Assembly (NCBI GenBank): GCA_017938205.1
Contig: JAGBCA010000014.1
Span: 1 to 64,000, forward strand
Source of the DNA: Clostridia bacterium
GTDB lineage: Bacteria; Bacillota; Clostridia; Oscillospirales; CAG-272
Length of the DNA stretch: 64,000 nt
Direction: 5' to 3'
Position numbers and translations under genes: made by a program
Notes under the pieces: model-generated
Databases searched by the model: none
What the model was told of the DNA's origin: nothing
The model's input: only the letters and a program-made list of their open reading frames with translations
Shown: one piece after another, positions 17,954-27,174 of the stretch
Layout of the letters: each line of letters begins with the position of its first letter
Position numbering within the stretch: the stretch's first letter is position 1

Positions 17954-20508
17954 TTTTCGTTCTCCTCAAAATCAAAGCAATACGTGCCGTGTGGGAGTGC
18001 CTTCGGGCCGTTCGGGAGCTTTACCTCTGCCGTCATGCCGAAGGGAACGGCAAGGGAAAGATAGATGCGCTCGTCACGCCGTTCCCATTTGATGTAGATC
18101 TCGCCCATCAAAGTATCCACTCTGCCCTCGGCAAAAAGAAGTCCTTCGGGATAGACCGGATCGACCGTGAAGCGCGCAAATCCGCATTCAAGCGGGCGGA
18201 TGCCAAGGAGGTGGGCATACATAAAGTAGCCAACCGCGCCGTACATCGGGTGGTTATGCGAATTCATACCCGAGCCGAATTTGTGCTCAAAGCGCTCCCA
18301 GATCGTGGTTGCGCCGTTGGCGATCATGTATCCCCACGAGGGATATTCTTCACGCGTGAGAAGCCTCCACGCATCGTCTGCGTAGCCGTGCACGGCAAGC
18401 ATATCCATGAGATATTTCGTGGTGATATTTCCCGTGGTCAATCGGTAGCCGACGTTTTTCACGGCCTCGTGCATTCTTTTGGCAGCAAGAGGCACGCTTT
18501 CCTTGGGAAGAATGCCGAGCCAAAGCGCAAAGGCCTGTGCCCCCTGCGATCCTGTAGCAACGTAGCCATGGGTGCTGTCAAACCATTTTTCGAGAAAGGC
18601 CGCCCTTACGCGCTCTGCATCGGCAAGCATTTTTTCAGACTCCGCCTCGTTTCCTATGACGAGGGCAAAGCGGGAGAGAAGCATATAGTTATAATAATGG
18701 AAGCCCGTGGACATAAGGGCGTTTGGGGTAACGGCAGAGTGAGGTCCGTCAAAGCGAACGGTGCAAAAATCATCCGGCCCTGCCCAATCGCCGTAATGCG
18801 AAAAGGTAATAATTCCCTCCTCGTTTACCAGAGCGGCAAGAGACTCGTTATAGCTCTTGAAGGCCTCGTAGTATTCTCGGACCGTCTCGGTATCGCCGTA
18901 ATGCAAAAGGTTTTCAAGCCCCATAACGAGGAAGGAGGAGCAAACAGGATCGGACGGCAGGTGCCCGCCGATAAAAGGCACGGTATCCGGAATTGCTCCC
19001 GATGCATCCTGCTCGGTCACGATATCAAGAAGAATTTTGCGGAACAAGCGATCGGTGTAAAAATTATACGGGGTTTCCTCGAAGCGGACGGTGGCATCGT
19101 TGAGCCAGCCCATGCGCTCGTTTCTTTGCGGGCAATCGGTGGCAACGTGATGGAGGTTATCCGCCTCGGTGCGCACGATATTTTCCTGCAGCTGATTGAC
19201 GAGAGGATTGCCGCAACGGAAGTGCGAGCGATTTTTTATATCGTTATGAAACACAACAGCCACGAGCGTTTCCTCGCTCGGAACGGTTGGATAACCCGTG
19301 AGCTTTGCATAACGGAATCCGTGGTAACAAAGGCGCGGAATGAAGTATTCGAGATTATTTTCGCCGCAAATGTAAGTATCTGTTTGCAAAACGCCACGTA
19401 AAGTCTCCTTACAAAGGTCTCCGTTCGGAGCGCGATCCTCAGCGTATTCCACCGAAATCACAGTCCCTTTTTGAACATCCTTCGGTATGGAAAGACAGCC
19501 GACGCCTGCAACGTTTTCGCCGAAATCAAAGATATACGAGCCGTCCGCCAAGGGATAAACCGATCGGGCGGATATACGGCGCTGCTCGGTAACGGGCGGA
19601 TGTGTTTGCGGAAGGAGGACAAAATCCTCCATGCTTTCGGCGCGGACGGCGGGAGAAAAGCCTGCGCCGTCAAATTCCGGCGTATCCCAGCCCACGGGAA
19701 GGCGACTTGCATCGTAGAACTCTCCATCGAAAAGAGAGTTTTTCCCCGTTGCGCCAAGGCCGCAAAGCCAAGTCCCATCGGTTTTGATCAAAACCGTTTC
19801 GCCGCTCTCAAATTCCAGCTCCAGCTCTGCGATCAAGGCAGTTTCACCGACAAAATTCAAAATCGCTTTATTCTCCCAAACCGAGCCGAGGCCGCCGCAG
19901 GGAGAGCGCCATCCATCCCCAACAACGGCAAAAATGCCATTTTTTCCGAGGCAGAGCGCATCGGTGATGTCCGTAACCGTATAATAACGGAGCTTATGAT
20001 ATGCGGAGGTGGCGGGATTCAGAAAGGATTTTTCAACGGGAACGCCGTTAACGGTGATATATTGATAGCCGATGCCCGAGGCGTAAAGCGTTGCGCGGGT
20101 GGGAAGCTTATCCAGCGAGAAGGATCGAAAAAAGTGCTTGGCCTCACCATCAAAATCATCAGATGCGGTGATCCAATCGGCAAAAAAAAACCGTGGCGCA
20201 AGATATGAGAATTTTGCTTCGCGCTCGGCGCATTCTCCCGACGTATCCCTGACTGAAAGGCATACGCGATAGGTCTCTCCGCTGACGAGCGGAGCGCCCG
20301 CATAGACGGCACTTTGCTTCGTTTCTTCGATTTGTGTGCTGTCATACACCTCGCCGCGATCGGACAGCACGCGAATGCGGTAGGATTTTTGAGCGGCTCC
20401 CTTCCCGCCACCCGCAAGTGCCCACGAAAAGACGGGATGCGAGCGGTCGGTCAAAACGAGAGGACGCATATCGTAGTCTACAAAAATTCGGACAATGGAA
20501 AGCTGCAT
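17950..20508 (-). CDS. GH78 alpha-L-rhamnosidase
   Basis: 852 residues, full GH78 length. Order: N-terminal beta-sandwich modules (about 1-330, including SLDKLPTRATLYASGIGYQ, the Bac_rhamnosid_N-like part), then an (alpha/alpha)6 barrel starting near 430. The family signature DCPQRNERMGWLNDA begins at Asp458 and carries candidate acidic catalytic residues. GATTIWERFEHKFG and NHPMYGAVGYFMY follow, then a C-terminal beta domain (PLECGFARFTVDP). It removes terminal alpha-L-rhamnose from pectin side chains or glycosides. No signal peptide. It opens a three-gene operon divergent from an AraC gene, which probably controls it. Confidence 0.92.
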   Translation of the reverse strand: MQLSIVRIFVDYDMRPLVLTDRSHPVFSWALAGGGKGAAQKSYRIRVLSDRGEVYDSTQIEETKQSAVYAGAPLVSGETYRVCLSVRDTSGECAEREAKFSYLAPRFFFADWITASDDFDGEAKHFFRSFSLDKLPTRATLYASGIGYQYITVNGVPVEKSFLNPATSAYHKLRYYTVTDITDALCLGKNGIFAVVGDGWRSPCGGLGSVWENKAILNFVGETALIAELELEFESGETVLIKTDGTWLCGLGATGKNSLFDGEFYDASRLPVGWDTPEFDGAGFSPAVRAESMEDFVLLPQTHPPVTEQRRISARSVYPLADGSYIFDFGENVAGVGCLSIPKDVQKGTVISVEYAEDRAPNGDLCKETLRGVLQTDTYICGENNLEYFIPRLCYHGFRYAKLTGYPTVPSEETLVAVVFHNDIKNRSHFRCGNPLVNQLQENIVRTEADNLHHVATDCPQRNERMGWLNDATVRFEETPYNFYTDRLFRKILLDIVTEQDASGAIPDTVPFIGGHLPSDPVCSSFLVMGLENLLHYGDTETVREYYEAFKSYNESLAALVNEEGIITFSHYGDWAGPDDFCTVRFDGPHSAVTPNALMSTGFHYYNYMLLSRFALVIGNEAESEKMLADAERVRAAFLEKWFDSTHGYVATGSQGAQAFALWLGILPKESVPLAAKRMHEAVKNVGYRLTTGNITTKYLMDMLAVHGYADDAWRLLTREEYPSWGYMIANGATTIWERFEHKFGSGMNSHNHPMYGAVGYFMYAHLLGIRPLECGFARFTVDPVYPEGLLFAEGRVDTLMGEIYIKWERRDERIYLSLAVPFGMTAEVKLPNGPKALPHGTYCFDFEENEK

Positions 20509-20536
20509 TTTCGTTTTCTCTTCATTTTTTTATTTT

Positions 20537-20542
20537 ATTATA
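20537..20542 (-). promoter_or_regulatory. Possible -10 element of the GH78 operon
   Basis: TATAAT on the minus strand, about 30 bases before the GH78 ATG. No good -35 is seen at 16-18 bases, which fits a promoter that needs an activator such as the divergent AraC protein. Confidence 0.45.
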
Positions 20543-20604
20543 TCATGCCGAGGAGGAGGCAACCTTGAAAAATATGACCACTTCTTTTGATATTTTGTCA
20601 TCTA

Positions 20605-20633
20605 TTGACTTTGAACGTTAAATTTGATATAAT
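20605..20633 (+). promoter_or_regulatory. Promoter of the first AraC regulator gene
   Basis: TTGACT (20605-20610), 17 bases, TATAAT (20628-20633), 24 bases before the ATG. Confidence 0.85.
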
Positions 20634-20657
20634 ACCTCTTGGTAAGGGGGGCGCTTC

Positions 20658-21506
20658 ATGCACAACAATATCAAACAGATCTTCTCAAATTATACCACGG
20701 ATATCATCATCTCCAAGCGCATCGGCGAGGGCGAATGGTGGCTCGATGAAAACGGCAAGAACTGGTGGAATCGGAAAACGCATTTTCATTTCAATGCAAT
20801 TTATCTGACCAAGCAAGGCGAATTTGATCTTTGGATCAACGGTACGAAGCATCATATTCCCGCAGGGCACGTCGTTATGATTCCCGAAGGAAGCGATCTT
20901 CAATACTATTTTGACGGAAACGGCACGCTTGACAAATATTATACGCACTTTCACCTTGTCATCGGCACGCAGAATATTTGCGAGCTCTTCCACTTCCCCC
21001 TTGTTTTCAAGCCCAAAAACGAAGATGCGATCGAGCAGCTTTTATGCAAGCTGATAGAGCTCCGAGCCGATCCCGACGATCCATTGAAGCAGATCGCTCA
21101 AAGTGCAACGCTTCTTTCACTCGTTTTTGAGGTGCTCGCACAGGCGGGAGCAATCCGAAATGAGAGGAGCGAAAAAATTCCGCTCGAGATCCGCGCGATC
21201 GCGGAATATATCGACGATCATCTGAACGAAACGCTCTCCATAGATATGCTTGCCGAGCGCAGCGGCTACAGCACGGCGTATTTCACGAAAAAATTCAAGG
21301 CGGTTTTCGGCAGAACGCCTACCGATTATATTGCGGAAAAGAGAATCTACCGCGCCAAGGATGAGCTTCGAAATACCGATCGCACGATCTACGGCATTGC
21401 CAATTCGCTCGGCTTTTCGGATGCCTCCTATTTCAGCAGCTTTTTTAAGGCACGTACGGGGCTGAGCCCCGCATTTTACCGAAAAGCCAAAGTTTTAAAC
21501 GAATAA
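20658..21506 (+). CDS. AraC-family regulator beside the GH78 operon
   Basis: 282 residues with a cupin-like N-terminal sensing domain (IPAGHVVMIPEGSDLQYYF) and a C-terminal double helix-turn-helix from about 180: LSIDMLAERSGYSTAYFTKKF and IYGIANSLGFSDASYFSSFF. AraC proteins of this layout bind a sugar through the cupin and activate nearby catabolic operons. It is divergent from the GH78 operon across 149 bases and next to GH31, so either is a candidate target. AAGGGGGG gives a strong ribosome site. Confidence 0.9.
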   Translation: MHNNIKQIFSNYTTDIIISKRIGEGEWWLDENGKNWWNRKTHFHFNAIYLTKQGEFDLWINGTKHHIPAGHVVMIPEGSDLQYYFDGNGTLDKYYTHFHLVIGTQNICELFHFPLVFKPKNEDAIEQLLCKLIELRADPDDPLKQIAQSATLLSLVFEVLAQAGAIRNERSEKIPLEIRAIAEYIDDHLNETLSIDMLAERSGYSTAYFTKKFKAVFGRTPTDYIAEKRIYRAKDELRNTDRTIYGIANSLGFSDASYFSSFFKARTGLSPAFYRKAKVLNE

Positions 21507-21509
21507 ACG

Positions 21510-21548
21510 AAACGCACTCCGCTTCATTTTGAGGCGGAGTGCGTTTTT
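21510..21548. terminator. Bidirectional terminator between AraC and GH31
   Basis: AACGCACTCCGC pairs with GCGGAGTGCGTT around an 11-base loop, with A-rich and T-rich flanks. It lies between two convergent genes. Confidence 0.88.
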
Positions 21549-21560
21549 TTGATTTTTTAA

Positions 21561-23738
21561 TTAAAGCAAGATTTCGATTGCCAAGGGCGCGAAAGCACGC
21601 TGCTCGGCGGTGATCAAAAACTCTGCGTTTTCTCCCGAGAAGGCAAACGGAATCTTCTCTCCTGCAAGGGTAACGGATTTCGGATGGCAGCCGTGAAGCA
21701 CCACGGCAAGATCCGAGAGTGCGGGAAGTCCTTCGATCTTGGGGATCGAATTCTGATGCAGGTTATGCCCGTTATCGGGGCGGCCTTCGAAACTGCCCTC
21801 GCGCTTATCCACCGTGAGGGTGAGGCGGCCGTTCTGAATACCGCTCGACTCGATCTTCGTGAGTGCGTAGCCTCCGTTTTCATAATCGAAGGTAAAGCCG
21901 TCATCCTCATAGATCGCGGTCCTGCCTGCGTTTTCGGAGGGATAGACGTTGACGATATAATCGTGTGCTTTTTCAAGAATGTACTTCTGCGGCTTCATCG
22001 TTACAACAACGGCACCGTTTTTCACGAACAGTGCACCCGAGGTCAGCCCCTTCGGCTCGTAATCGATCTCTCTGCCGCCCTCGTAGATCTCTCCCGTGAA
22101 GTAATCCACCCATTCGCCCTCGGGCAGCGGCATATGCATATCGAACGCGCCAACGAGGAAGCTATCGCCGAGCATATACGCGTTATTTACGTTTTCGTAG
22201 CCCTTGCCCTCGTAGATCAGAGGCAACGGACGGAGCATCGGAATGCCCTCCTTGTTTGCCTGATGGGCGGTGTAGTAAATATAGGGGAAGATCGAGGAGC
22301 GCAGACGGTCGTAGAACACGAAGCGGTTTTTCAGCTCCTCATCAAGATACCACGGATAGTTCCATGAGTTCCAGAAGTTCTGCTGTGCCCAGGGAGAGAG
22401 GAAGCAATAGTGTATGGAATAGGGGTTGGTGGTTGCCATATCGCAGGAGGTGTTGGAATGTCCGCACATCGCGTAGTTCATAATAGAGATCAGCGTTTTT
22501 GCTCCACCGCCCGTATCTCCCGCCCAGGTCGCCGCATACTGCTGCGTGCCGACGTAGGCGCACGCGGTGTTGGTCATAATTCTTCTGCCCGTGTGCTCCC
22601 TGAAGCCCTCGAACATTTGCTTCGCAAGAACGACGGGATATGCGTTATGTACCTCGTCGTCATGGAGCTTGCCGCCCCACAGGCGGTCCGGATGCGCGTA
22701 GACCTGCTGGGATGCGTCCAGCTTAAAGCCTGCGGCACAGTTGTCTACGAATTTTTTCAGATGCTCAAACCAGGGCTCGCCGATCTTGGTGAGCGTATCC
22801 TGATACACCCTTACCTGTCTCAAATGCTCGTCTGCGATCTCGGTGCCCTCGGGGAAGCCGCTATCATCCTTTTCGGGAGGAAGAATACCCTCCTCGTGAT
22901 AGATCAGATCATAATCCTCGCAAAGCCAGAGCGACATCTGCATTCCCATGCAGCGCACCTGATGGAAGAAGGTGCCTGCATCCGAGCAGTTTTTCGCCTT
23001 CCAATAGGGAACGTAGAATTTATCCTTGTTCCACCATTTGTCGGTCGTGAAATCGTAATGCTCCTGCATCCAGGAGGGCTCAAGTCCCATAATGTCGCAG
23101 GGGATGTTCATCTCACGGTACAGCCGCGTGTATTCAAGAAGCTGCGGAATTGCGATATCTTCATTATTAACAACGGTGAGACCGTAGCCGAATTTCGGGA
23201 GCATCATCGGGCGACCCGTCACGCGCGTAAGCTCTTTGACAAGTCCAAGAAGGCTTTCCGCCTTGAAAAGGTAGAAATCGATCTGTCCTCCGTAGACCTT
23301 GATCACAAGGGTATTTTTCTCGTTTTTACCGATGTCAAAGACTGTTTTATAGGTAGTGTTAACGAGGATCGCCCATCCGTCACTCGAAAGGAGGATCGGC
23401 ATCGGTCCATAGCATTTGACGTTGGATTTTTCAAGGAGGATCTCCTTTCCGCGGAGCTGAATACCGTCACGCGAGGAATCTCCAAGACCGAAGAAGGATT
23501 CGTTTTCGGAAAGAGATACCGAAAGCGTGTGGCGCTCACCGTACTTCGTTACCTGCAGATCCACGGCGCGCTTAGCAAGAAAATGAACACTCTCCTCCGT
23601 TACGGACACCGCATCGGTATTCGAAACCGGTGTGCCGACGCCCTTCAAAATGCCGTAACGTGAGAGCATGGAGCGGCTTTTTTCGCCCTCTCTGATCTGA
23701 TAGGCGTTTTCATTTACCTTAAGCAATGAAAGACTCAT
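21561..23738 (-). CDS. GH31 glycosidase (alpha-glucosidase/alpha-xylosidase type)
   Basis: 725 residues. The GH31 nucleophile segment GFKLDAS gives Asp341, and WAGDTGGG gives the acid/base Asp408. An N-terminal beta-sandwich (1 to about 180), the barrel, and the C-terminal beta domains (LPEGEWVDYFTGEIYEGG) are all present. The +1 segment contains GLEPSWMQEHYDF instead of the common D-x-x-Y/W insertion of YicI-type xylosidases, so the exact sugar is uncertain. No signal peptide. The gene is divergent from a second AraC gene and probably under its control. Confidence 0.92.
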   Translation of the reverse strand: MSLSLLKVNENAYQIREGEKSRSMLSRYGILKGVGTPVSNTDAVSVTEESVHFLAKRAVDLQVTKYGERHTLSVSLSENESFFGLGDSSRDGIQLRGKEILLEKSNVKCYGPMPILLSSDGWAILVNTTYKTVFDIGKNEKNTLVIKVYGGQIDFYLFKAESLLGLVKELTRVTGRPMMLPKFGYGLTVVNNEDIAIPQLLEYTRLYREMNIPCDIMGLEPSWMQEHYDFTTDKWWNKDKFYVPYWKAKNCSDAGTFFHQVRCMGMQMSLWLCEDYDLIYHEEGILPPEKDDSGFPEGTEIADEHLRQVRVYQDTLTKIGEPWFEHLKKFVDNCAAGFKLDASQQVYAHPDRLWGGKLHDDEVHNAYPVVLAKQMFEGFREHTGRRIMTNTACAYVGTQQYAATWAGDTGGGAKTLISIMNYAMCGHSNTSCDMATTNPYSIHYCFLSPWAQQNFWNSWNYPWYLDEELKNRFVFYDRLRSSIFPYIYYTAHQANKEGIPMLRPLPLIYEGKGYENVNNAYMLGDSFLVGAFDMHMPLPEGEWVDYFTGEIYEGGREIDYEPKGLTSGALFVKNGAVVVTMKPQKYILEKAHDYIVNVYPSENAGRTAIYEDDGFTFDYENGGYALTKIESSGIQNGRLTLTVDKREGSFEGRPDNGHNLHQNSIPKIEGLPALSDLAVVLHGCHPKSVTLAGEKIPFAFSGENAEFLITAEQRAFAPLAIEILL

Positions 23739-23846
23739 ATTTTTTCTCCTTGAAAGGTTTTTATTTTAGTATACAAAACAAAGGAACGCGTTTCTATAAA
23801 AACGTTGCAAAAGAATAGAAAAACGGTGCAATTCCTTTTCCATTTT

Positions 23847-23875
23847 ATTCTAACACACACTTATAGGAAAAGCAA
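23847..23875 (-). promoter_or_regulatory. Promoter of the GH31 gene
   Basis: On the minus strand TTGCTT (23875-23870), 17 bases, TAGAAT (23852-23847). It implies a leader of about 100 bases. A second -10-like TATACT closer to the gene has no -35. Confidence 0.6.
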
Positions 23876-23933
23876 GGGATAATATTCGCGTTTTCCTTAA
23901 AAAGTTGTGAAATATTAAGATGCATTTTTTTGC

Positions 23934-23962
23934 TTGACTTCCCTCTTTTTCTGTGATACAAT
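23934..23962 (+). promoter_or_regulatory. Promoter of the second AraC regulator gene
   Basis: TTGACT (23934-23939), 17 bases, TACAAT (23957-23962). Confidence 0.85.
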
Positions 23963-23994
23963 AGCAAAAAAAGGGGACAAAAAAGGAGAAGCTT

Positions 23995-24762
23995 ATGGAA
24001 AATGCAGAAATTTTACGCTTTCATTTTCACACGGACGAGCCGCCGAGAGAGGTTCCCGCCTTCGTTATTCCGTACGTAGATATTACGTATCTTATCGAGG
24101 GCGAGCTGCATTATTTTATGAACGATGCTCCGATCACTTTGCACGCGGGCGAGGCAATCGTTTTTCCCGTTGGAGCAAAGCGCGAGCGCCCCGCAAGCAC
24201 GGCACGCGCAACCTTTGCAAGTCTGAACCTCTCAATTCCCAAGGATGCGGACTTTCCGCTTTGCGGCGTTATCAAAAATGCGGTGGATTCGGATTGCGTT
24301 TTTTTCTTAAAACGGCTTTATGAGTGCTATCGGACAGAAAGCGCAAAGCGATCGCAAAAATGCGAGGCGCTGCTTTCCTATCTGTATCATAGGCTTACAG
24401 AGGTTGCTATGGGTGGCGGCAATCCCTATATAAACCGCGTCAAGCAGATGATCCTTGACGATCCTTCCGCGCGCTATACTCTCGCAAAGATTGCAGGGCT
24501 CGTGCATATTTCGCCGCAGTATCTTTGCGCGATCTTCAAAAAGCACGAGGGATGCCGCCTTTTTGAATACATTGAAAGAAAACGCATCGATCACGCGAAA
24601 AAGCTGATCCTCTGTTATAATATCCCTTTATCGAAAATCGCACAACAGGCAGGCTTTGGCGATTACTTCTCCTTCGCGCATGCCTTCAAAAAGCACGAGG
24701 GCATAACGGCTATGCAATTTAAAAAGGGTGTTCCCTACAAAAACGCGCTTATTACAAAATAA
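23995..24762 (+). CDS. AraC-family regulator beside GH31
   Basis: 255 residues; AAAAGGAG precedes the ATG. The N-terminal cupin part reads ITLHAGEAIVFPVGAKRERP. The C-terminal double helix-turn-helix begins near 150 with YTLAKIAGLVHISPQYLCAIFKKH and continues with LSKIAQQAGFGDYFSFAHAFKKH. It is divergent from GH31 and upstream of the DUF4432-like/M24/creatininase block on the same strand, so it may control one or both. Confidence 0.9.
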   Translation: MENAEILRFHFHTDEPPREVPAFVIPYVDITYLIEGELHYFMNDAPITLHAGEAIVFPVGAKRERPASTARATFASLNLSIPKDADFPLCGVIKNAVDSDCVFFLKRLYECYRTESAKRSQKCEALLSYLYHRLTEVAMGGGNPYINRVKQMILDDPSARYTLAKIAGLVHISPQYLCAIFKKHEGCRLFEYIERKRIDHAKKLILCYNIPLSKIAQQAGFGDYFSFAHAFKKHEGITAMQFKKGVPYKNALITK

Positions 24763-24868
24763 AAGAATTTACGATTGTGCAAAAATATGGGAAGATAATT
24801 TAAATACAAAACCGTCGTTATGCTTTATAATTAAACTGTAAGAGAAAAAAGCTTTGGAGGTTTTTCCG

Positions 24869-25951
24869 ATGAACGGACGCATTGAGCTTTACAAGGAACA
24901 TTTTTCGTGCGATACCAAGACGGTCGTTACTCTCGGTGCGCTTTCGGCCGAGACCTTTCTTTACTCCACGGGCGTGGAGGCCGTTCGCATTAAGAACGAC
25001 AAGGGCTACGCCGTGATCCTGCCCTATATGGGTCAGATGGTCTGGGATATGGAATTTTTCGGCCACAGAGGCACGATGCGCACGATCTACGATGCGCCAA
25101 TGCCCTGCAAGGTGACCTACGGAGAGAGCTACGGCTGTTTTCTGATGCACTGCGGTCTTTCCGCGATCGGTAACCCTACCGCAGAGGATAACCATCTGCC
25201 GCACGGCGAGCTTCCCATTGCACCGTATCAGCAGGCCTACATTCTCTTCGGTGAGGACGAAAAGGGCAAGTATATTGCCGTTTCCGGCGATTACGAGCAC
25301 AAGCGCTGCTATGAATACAACTACGTATTTACCCCCGAGTGCCGTCTCTACGAGGGCACGGGCGTGATGGAGATCACGGCGCATTTTGAGAACCGCAAGG
25401 ATCTGCCGCTCGAATACTTCTATCTTTGCCATATCAACTACCGCCCTGTGGATGGCGGAAGACTTTTCTACACCGCGAAGCACAAGGACATCAAGGCGCA
25501 CCACGAGGTTCCCGCCGGGTATCCGAAGGAAAAGGAAACGAATGCATATCTTGCGCGCCTGGATGCGGATGCCTCCGTGATGGATGTGATCGACAGCAAG
25601 ACACAGTCCTATGCGCCCGAGATCGTTTTTACCTGCAAGTATTTTGCGGACGATGAGGGAAATGCACACACGATGCAGCTTTTACCCGACGGATATGCAA
25701 GCTACGCATCCCACCGCCCTGAGGAGCTGCCGCTCGGCATTCGCTGGATCTCGCGCACCGAGGACGAGGATGCACTCGGCATGATCCTTCCCTCCACCGC
25801 AGAGCATCTCGGCTACAAGTATTGTAAAAAAATGGGCTACGAGAGAACCCTTGCAAAGGGTGAGAGCATCACCTATCATATGACGACGGGCATTCTCCCC
25901 CCCGATGCCGCCGAGGCGATGAAGAAGAAGATCAATGATTTAAATAAATAA
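24869..25951 (+). CDS. DUF4432 / aldose-epimerase-like protein
   Basis: 360 residues from the ATG at 24869, which has GGAGG at the right distance; the earlier GTG-type start at 24854 overlaps that site. The protein is a beta-rich galactose-mutarotase-like fold: VRIKNDKGYAVILPYMGQMVWDMEF, then MHCGLSAIGNPTAEDNHLPHGELP, and YNYVFTPECRLYEG. His residues in NHLPHGELP are candidate active-site groups. DUF4432 proteins are thought to be sugar mutarotases or epimerases of unknown substrate. It heads a four-gene run with 25, 22 and 6-base gaps. Confidence 0.7.
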   Translation: MNGRIELYKEHFSCDTKTVVTLGALSAETFLYSTGVEAVRIKNDKGYAVILPYMGQMVWDMEFFGHRGTMRTIYDAPMPCKVTYGESYGCFLMHCGLSAIGNPTAEDNHLPHGELPIAPYQQAYILFGEDEKGKYIAVSGDYEHKRCYEYNYVFTPECRLYEGTGVMEITAHFENRKDLPLEYFYLCHINYRPVDGGRLFYTAKHKDIKAHHEVPAGYPKEKETNAYLARLDADASVMDVIDSKTQSYAPEIVFTCKYFADDEGNAHTMQLLPDGYASYASHRPEELPLGIRWISRTEDEDALGMILPSTAEHLGYKYCKKMGYERTLAKGESITYHMTTGILPPDAAEAMKKKINDLNK

Positions 25952-25976
25952 TTTCACATAAAGGAGAATTTTAAGC

Positions 25977-27152
25977 ATGGAAAACAGAATTTGCATTCCC
26001 CACGAGGAGTATCACGAGAGAATTGCGAAGGCAGCCGCACTTGTGCGCGCAAGAGGCCTTGATGCAATGCTCGTTGTTTCCACCGAGTCCGACTACGCAA
26101 ACGCAAGATATTTCTCTGGATTTTGGCCCCTTTTTGAGAGAGCCGGCGTTGTGATCGGCGCAAACGGCGACGCTGCGCTTCTCGCAGGACCTGAGTCCGC
26201 GATCTTTGCAAAGGATCGCTCTCACATTGACAAGGTATTCGTTCTTAAGGAATTCCGCGAGAGCGCAGACCCCTCCTATCCCGAGCTTCACGCTGACACC
26301 TTTGCCGACGTTTTCAAGGGTATCGGTATCACCGGAAAGAAGCTGAAGATCGGTCTCGGCTCTTACGTTGAGTGCACCCTCCCCATCTACGAGGGACTGA
26401 AGGAGAGCTTCCCCGAGGCTGAGATCGTGAAGTGCTCCGACATCATGGTTACCCTCAGAAAGATCAAGAGCGTAAACGAGCTTGCCTGCATCAAGGAGGG
26501 CTTCCGCATCATCGATCTTGCTACCGACGAGGTCATCCGCAGATTGAAGCCCGGCGTGACCGAGCTTGAGATGGTTGGCGTTGCACAGCAGGTGATCTAC
26601 GAGAACGGCGCAGAGTACGAGGGTCTTCCCATGTACGTATTCAGCGAGGAATCCACCCGCCACGCCATCAGCCGCTCCTGCTACAGAAAGATCGGCAAGG
26701 GCGATATCGTTCAGCTCAACCTTTCCGCAAAGATCGACGGTTACTCCCCTGCAACCGGTATTCCCGTTGTTATGGGCAAGCTGGAGGGCGAGAGAAGAAA
26801 GCTGGTTGAATTCTGTAAGCGGGCACACGACTGGACGACCGACAGAATCAAGGCCGGCGTGATGGCAAGCGACATCGCAAAGGACTTCTACAAGCTCTAT
26901 GAGGAGAACGGCATGAAGGACAACTTCGTTTACGGCCCCTGCCACGGCACGGGTATGATCGAGGTTGAGGCTCCCTGGATGGAGACCATCAGCGATTATC
27001 CTCTTGAGGAGAACATGACCTTCCAGGTTGACACCTTTATCTCCGGCCCGACCTTCGGCTGCCGTTGGGAAAAGGGTATCGCCGTTACCAAGGATGGCTG
27101 CACCTCTATGACCGATTATCTGAAGAAGGGCATCATCGAGCTTGATTTCTGA
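25977..27152 (+). CDS. M24-fold protein, creatinase-like, with lost metal ligands
   Basis: 391 residues with the two-domain layout of prolidase and creatinase: an N-terminal domain (1 to about 160) and a pita-bread domain (about 165-391). The five M24 metal ligands should be D, D, H, E, E. Here they align as Asn248, Ala259, His323, Asp352 and Glu365, so both Asp are gone. His323 in GPCHGTG is kept. Creatinases are the known metal-free branch of this fold and hydrolyse a C-N bond using that His. A creatinase-like amidinohydrolase or other metal-free hydrolase is more likely than an Xaa-Pro peptidase. A creatininase-family gene lies two genes downstream. Confidence 0.8.
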   Translation: MENRICIPHEEYHERIAKAAALVRARGLDAMLVVSTESDYANARYFSGFWPLFERAGVVIGANGDAALLAGPESAIFAKDRSHIDKVFVLKEFRESADPSYPELHADTFADVFKGIGITGKKLKIGLGSYVECTLPIYEGLKESFPEAEIVKCSDIMVTLRKIKSVNELACIKEGFRIIDLATDEVIRRLKPGVTELEMVGVAQQVIYENGAEYEGLPMYVFSEESTRHAISRSCYRKIGKGDIVQLNLSAKIDGYSPATGIPVVMGKLEGERRKLVEFCKRAHDWTTDRIKAGVMASDIAKDFYKLYEENGMKDNFVYGPCHGTGMIEVEAPWMETISDYPLEENMTFQVDTFISGPTFGCRWEKGIAVTKDGCTSMTDYLKKGIIELDF

Positions 27153-27174
27153 TTCCGAAAGGATAACGTTTATT

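Noticed and set aside
22410-23663. 417-codon plus-strand frame opposite GH31
   Set aside because: Antisense to a gene with intact GH31 catalytic motifs; the translated product has no domain and no ribosome site.
25977-27152. Active Xaa-Pro aminopeptidase
   Set aside because: The fold fits but both metal-binding Asp positions are Asn and Ala, so a standard M24 peptidase site is not formed.
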